Assembly (NCBI GenBank): GCA_937944065.1
Contig: CALDZS010000134.1
Span: 1 to 8,726 of the forward strand
Reading direction: 5' to 3'
DNA: 8,726 nucleotides
From: an uncultured Amylibacter sp.
GTDB taxonomy: Bacteria > Pseudomonadota > Alphaproteobacteria > Rhodobacterales > Rhodobacteraceae
Numbering within the stretch: position 1 is the first letter of the stretch; each line of letters opens with the position of its first letter. Shown piece by piece: positions 7,667 through 8,726 of the stretch. The notes under the pieces were generated by a model. It was not told the DNA's origin, made no database searches, and worked only from the letters and a program-made list of their open reading frames with translations. The position numbers and the translations under genes were made by a program.

Positions 7667-7701
7667 TTGCGTAGCTTGTCACAACTTATATAAGCCTTAA
7701 A

Positions 7702-7730
7702 GCCTATATGAAAATAGGCAAGGGTGCCAA
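7702..7730 (-). promoter_or_regulatory. Likely nadA promoter overlapped by an 18-base inverted repeat
   Basis: On the minus strand, TTGGCA (complement of 7725-7730) and TATAGG (complement of 7703-7708) are 16 bases apart and resemble -35 and -10 boxes, placing transcription start roughly 35 bases before nadA. A perfect inverted repeat, GCCTAT-ATGAAA-ATAGGC (7702-7719), covers the -10 box and half the spacer. This is the classical position for a repressor operator, and NAD synthesis operons are commonly repressed when NAD is abundant. I cannot assign the regulator (NadQ or NrtR types are possibilities). Next to it, AAGCCT occurs twice (7692-7697 and 7700-7705) with an eight-base period, and a CTTATATAAG palindrome (7685-7694) lies just downstream towards nadA. 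Confidence 0.45.
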
Positions 7731-7815
7731 AAGTAAAATAGTAGTCTGATCAGAACATTTTGCAGATTCTTGACGCGAATGCTCCTGGGTCGCACAAAAG
7801 GTTAATTTTTATTAA

Positions 7816-7844
7816 ATAGAGAGTTTTTTATAACAACTCTCTAT
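7816..7844. repeat. Inverted repeat with 10-base arms upstream of the bicupin gene
   Basis: ATAGAGAGTT (7816-7825) and AACTCTCTAT (7835-7844) are perfect reverse complements separated by nine bases, a 29-base dyad centred near 7830. It lies 58 bases before the bicupin ATG in an AT-rich stretch that contains TATAAC (7829-7834) and TATAGT (7844-7849) as possible -10 boxes. It could be a repressor operator or a hairpin in the leader. A second pair, ACAACT (7833-7838) and AGTTGT (7847-7852), uses part of the same bases, so the two stems could not form together. It does not look like an intrinsic terminator: the arms are AT-rich and no U-run follows on either strand. Confidence 0.6.
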
Positions 7845-7902
7845 ATAGTTGTGTAAACATTGATTCTGTAACGATTAGCATCTGCTGGGGGGCGCTTGCG
7901 AA

Positions 7903-8726
7903 ATGAAAGATTTTGAACCCGTAACATGGACTTATGCGTCACCAACTGGTGATTCAGACACAGTTTCAAGCCATTACGTAAATCGAAAGTCGCGCAGCGA
8001 CAGTTACACTTTAATTTCGCCACATACATTAAATCAATCTACGGCAGATAGTTTTCCAGATTGGGAAAAGGCGCGTTTCTGGACGCTTTCAAAACCTAAG
8101 TCTGGCCAGAAAGATAGCTTCGCACATCACATCGTCACAATAGAACCAAACGGCGGGTCCACAAGTCCCGAGCCAAGCTTCACAGCAGAAGGCGTAATTC
8201 TTGTGGTGTCTGGTGAAGTGGTCGTCAGTATCGAAGATAAAACCGCAGGACTGGCAGATGGTGGGTTTTGTTACATTCCCTCTGGGTCGGTTTGGGCCAT
8301 GGCTAACATTAGCGAGGAACCCGCTGTAATCCACTGGATTCGCAAGACATATATTTCGACAGAAATGGACGACGCGCCTGCAGCTGCCTTTGGTCAAGAT
8401 ATTGACTTGATCGAAAGCTCATTAGGCGAAGACAGCTTTTCTGATGCCGTATTGGTCGATGCGAACAACACAGCGAACGATATCAGTGCCACGATTGTGA
8501 CCGTAAAATCGTCAAAGCCCGTTGATCAGGCCGAAATCTTGCCCAATGAGCACGGTGTCTATGTATTACAGGGGGCCGCAATAGCAAAAGTGAATGGCGA
8601 AGAACTGTCGCTAAAGGCAGGCGATTATCTTAACATTAACGCTTTTTGCACTCATCAAATCAGCGCCAACGGGACTGAACCTCTGCGATACCTAAGTTAT
8701 CGATCCGCGAACCGTGCGGCAGCATT
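7903..8726 (+). CDS. Bicupin of the (S)-ureidoglycine aminohydrolase type, 3' end cut
   Basis: This is 274 codons open to the window edge, two tandem cupin domains (about 75-150 and 195-270) resembling AllE/UGHY, which in purine breakdown releases ammonia from (S)-ureidoglycine using Mn. Family blocks are FCYIPSGSVWAM (122-133), WIRKTY (145-150), EHGVYVLQG (216-224), KAGDYL (238-243) and the terminal RYLSYRSANR (262-271), close to AllE YIYSKDCNR. The start ATG follows an in-frame TAG at 7876, with a G-run ten bases upstream as ribosome-binding site. Against the Arabidopsis enzyme, a constant offset of 24 places Glu211, Leu213, His217 and His251 at the Mn ligands Glu235, His237, His241 and Gln275. 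One ligand is thus lost and one changed, so aminohydrolase activity is doubtful and I give no gene symbol. No other purine genes are in view. By homologue length only a few codons should be missing. Confidence 0.85.
   Translation, partial: MKDFEPVTWTYASPTGDSDTVSSHYVNRKSRSDSYTLISPHTLNQSTADSFPDWEKARFWTLSKPKSGQKDSFAHHIVTIEPNGGSTSPEPSFTAEGVILVVSGEVVVSIEDKTAGLADGGFCYIPSGSVWAMANISEEPAVIHWIRKTYISTEMDDAPAAAFGQDIDLIESSLGEDSFSDAVLVDANNTANDISATIVTVKSSKPVDQAEILPNEHGVYVLQGAAIAKVNGEELSLKAGDYLNINAFCTHQISANGTEPLRYLSYRSANRAAA

Noticed and set aside
7816..7844. The 10-base inverted repeat as an intrinsic terminator
   Set aside because: The stem is AT-rich and followed by no run of T on either strand, and it lies between divergent genes where no transcript is expected to end.
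7661..7902. A riboswitch before nadA or the bicupin gene
   Set aside because: The leader of nadA is too short if the proposed promoter is right, and I see no known riboswitch core; only simple inverted repeats are present.
8089..8397. Minus-strand frame of 102 residues inside the bicupin gene
   Set aside because: The plus strand encodes a continuous bicupin with family motifs through this stretch; the antisense frame has no recognisable domain and no ribosome-binding site.
1..8726. A mobile element, defence system or other accessory island
   Set aside because: All recognisable genes are metabolic with tight operon spacing, there are no transposase, integrase or nuclease motifs, and no long repeats or abrupt compositional change were noticed.

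Overview
The window looks like ordinary chromosome from an alphaproteobacterium, most likely a moderate-GC marine member of the Rhodobacteraceae (roseobacter group). This rests on remembered protein similarity and on a base composition that is roughly balanced by eye; no search was run. It holds six complete genes and two genes cut by the window edges. I saw no tRNA, rRNA, CRISPR array, insertion sequence or phage gene.

Left part (1-4226): a divergent glycerol locus. glpK (glycerol kinase) runs leftward and overlaps galE (UDP-glucose 4-epimerase) by the four bases ATGA. One base beyond the galE stop, a GTG start opens a small lipoprotein gene that leaves the window at base 1. glpD (glycerol-3-phosphate dehydrogenase) runs rightward from the other side of a 92-base spacer. 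GlpK makes sn-glycerol-3-phosphate and GlpD oxidises it to dihydroxyacetone phosphate, passing electrons to quinone. GalE in this operon suggests a link to UDP-galactose supply for envelope glycolipid or polysaccharide, but that is inference.

Middle part (4198-7660): nadA-nadB-nadC on the minus strand, packed with gaps of 3 and 10 bases. Together they make nicotinate mononucleotide from aspartate, dihydroxyacetone phosphate and PRPP. The 3' ends of glpD and nadC overlap tail to tail by 29 bases. GlpD produces dihydroxyacetone phosphate, a substrate of NadA, so the two neighbouring loci share a metabolite.

Right part (7661-8726): a 242-base divergent regulatory region with two separate inverted repeats, one at the likely nadA promoter and one upstream of the rightward gene. 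The rightward gene encodes a bicupin of the (S)-ureidoglycine aminohydrolase (AllE/UGHY) type that runs off the window within a few codons of its expected end. Its predicted metal site is altered: one ligand His is Leu and the ligand Gln is His. This is the most unusual protein feature here.

Several starts need care. glpK is best started at the ATG at 2634, glpD at the ATG at 2727, nadA probably at its second ATG at 7651, and nadB at a GTG.
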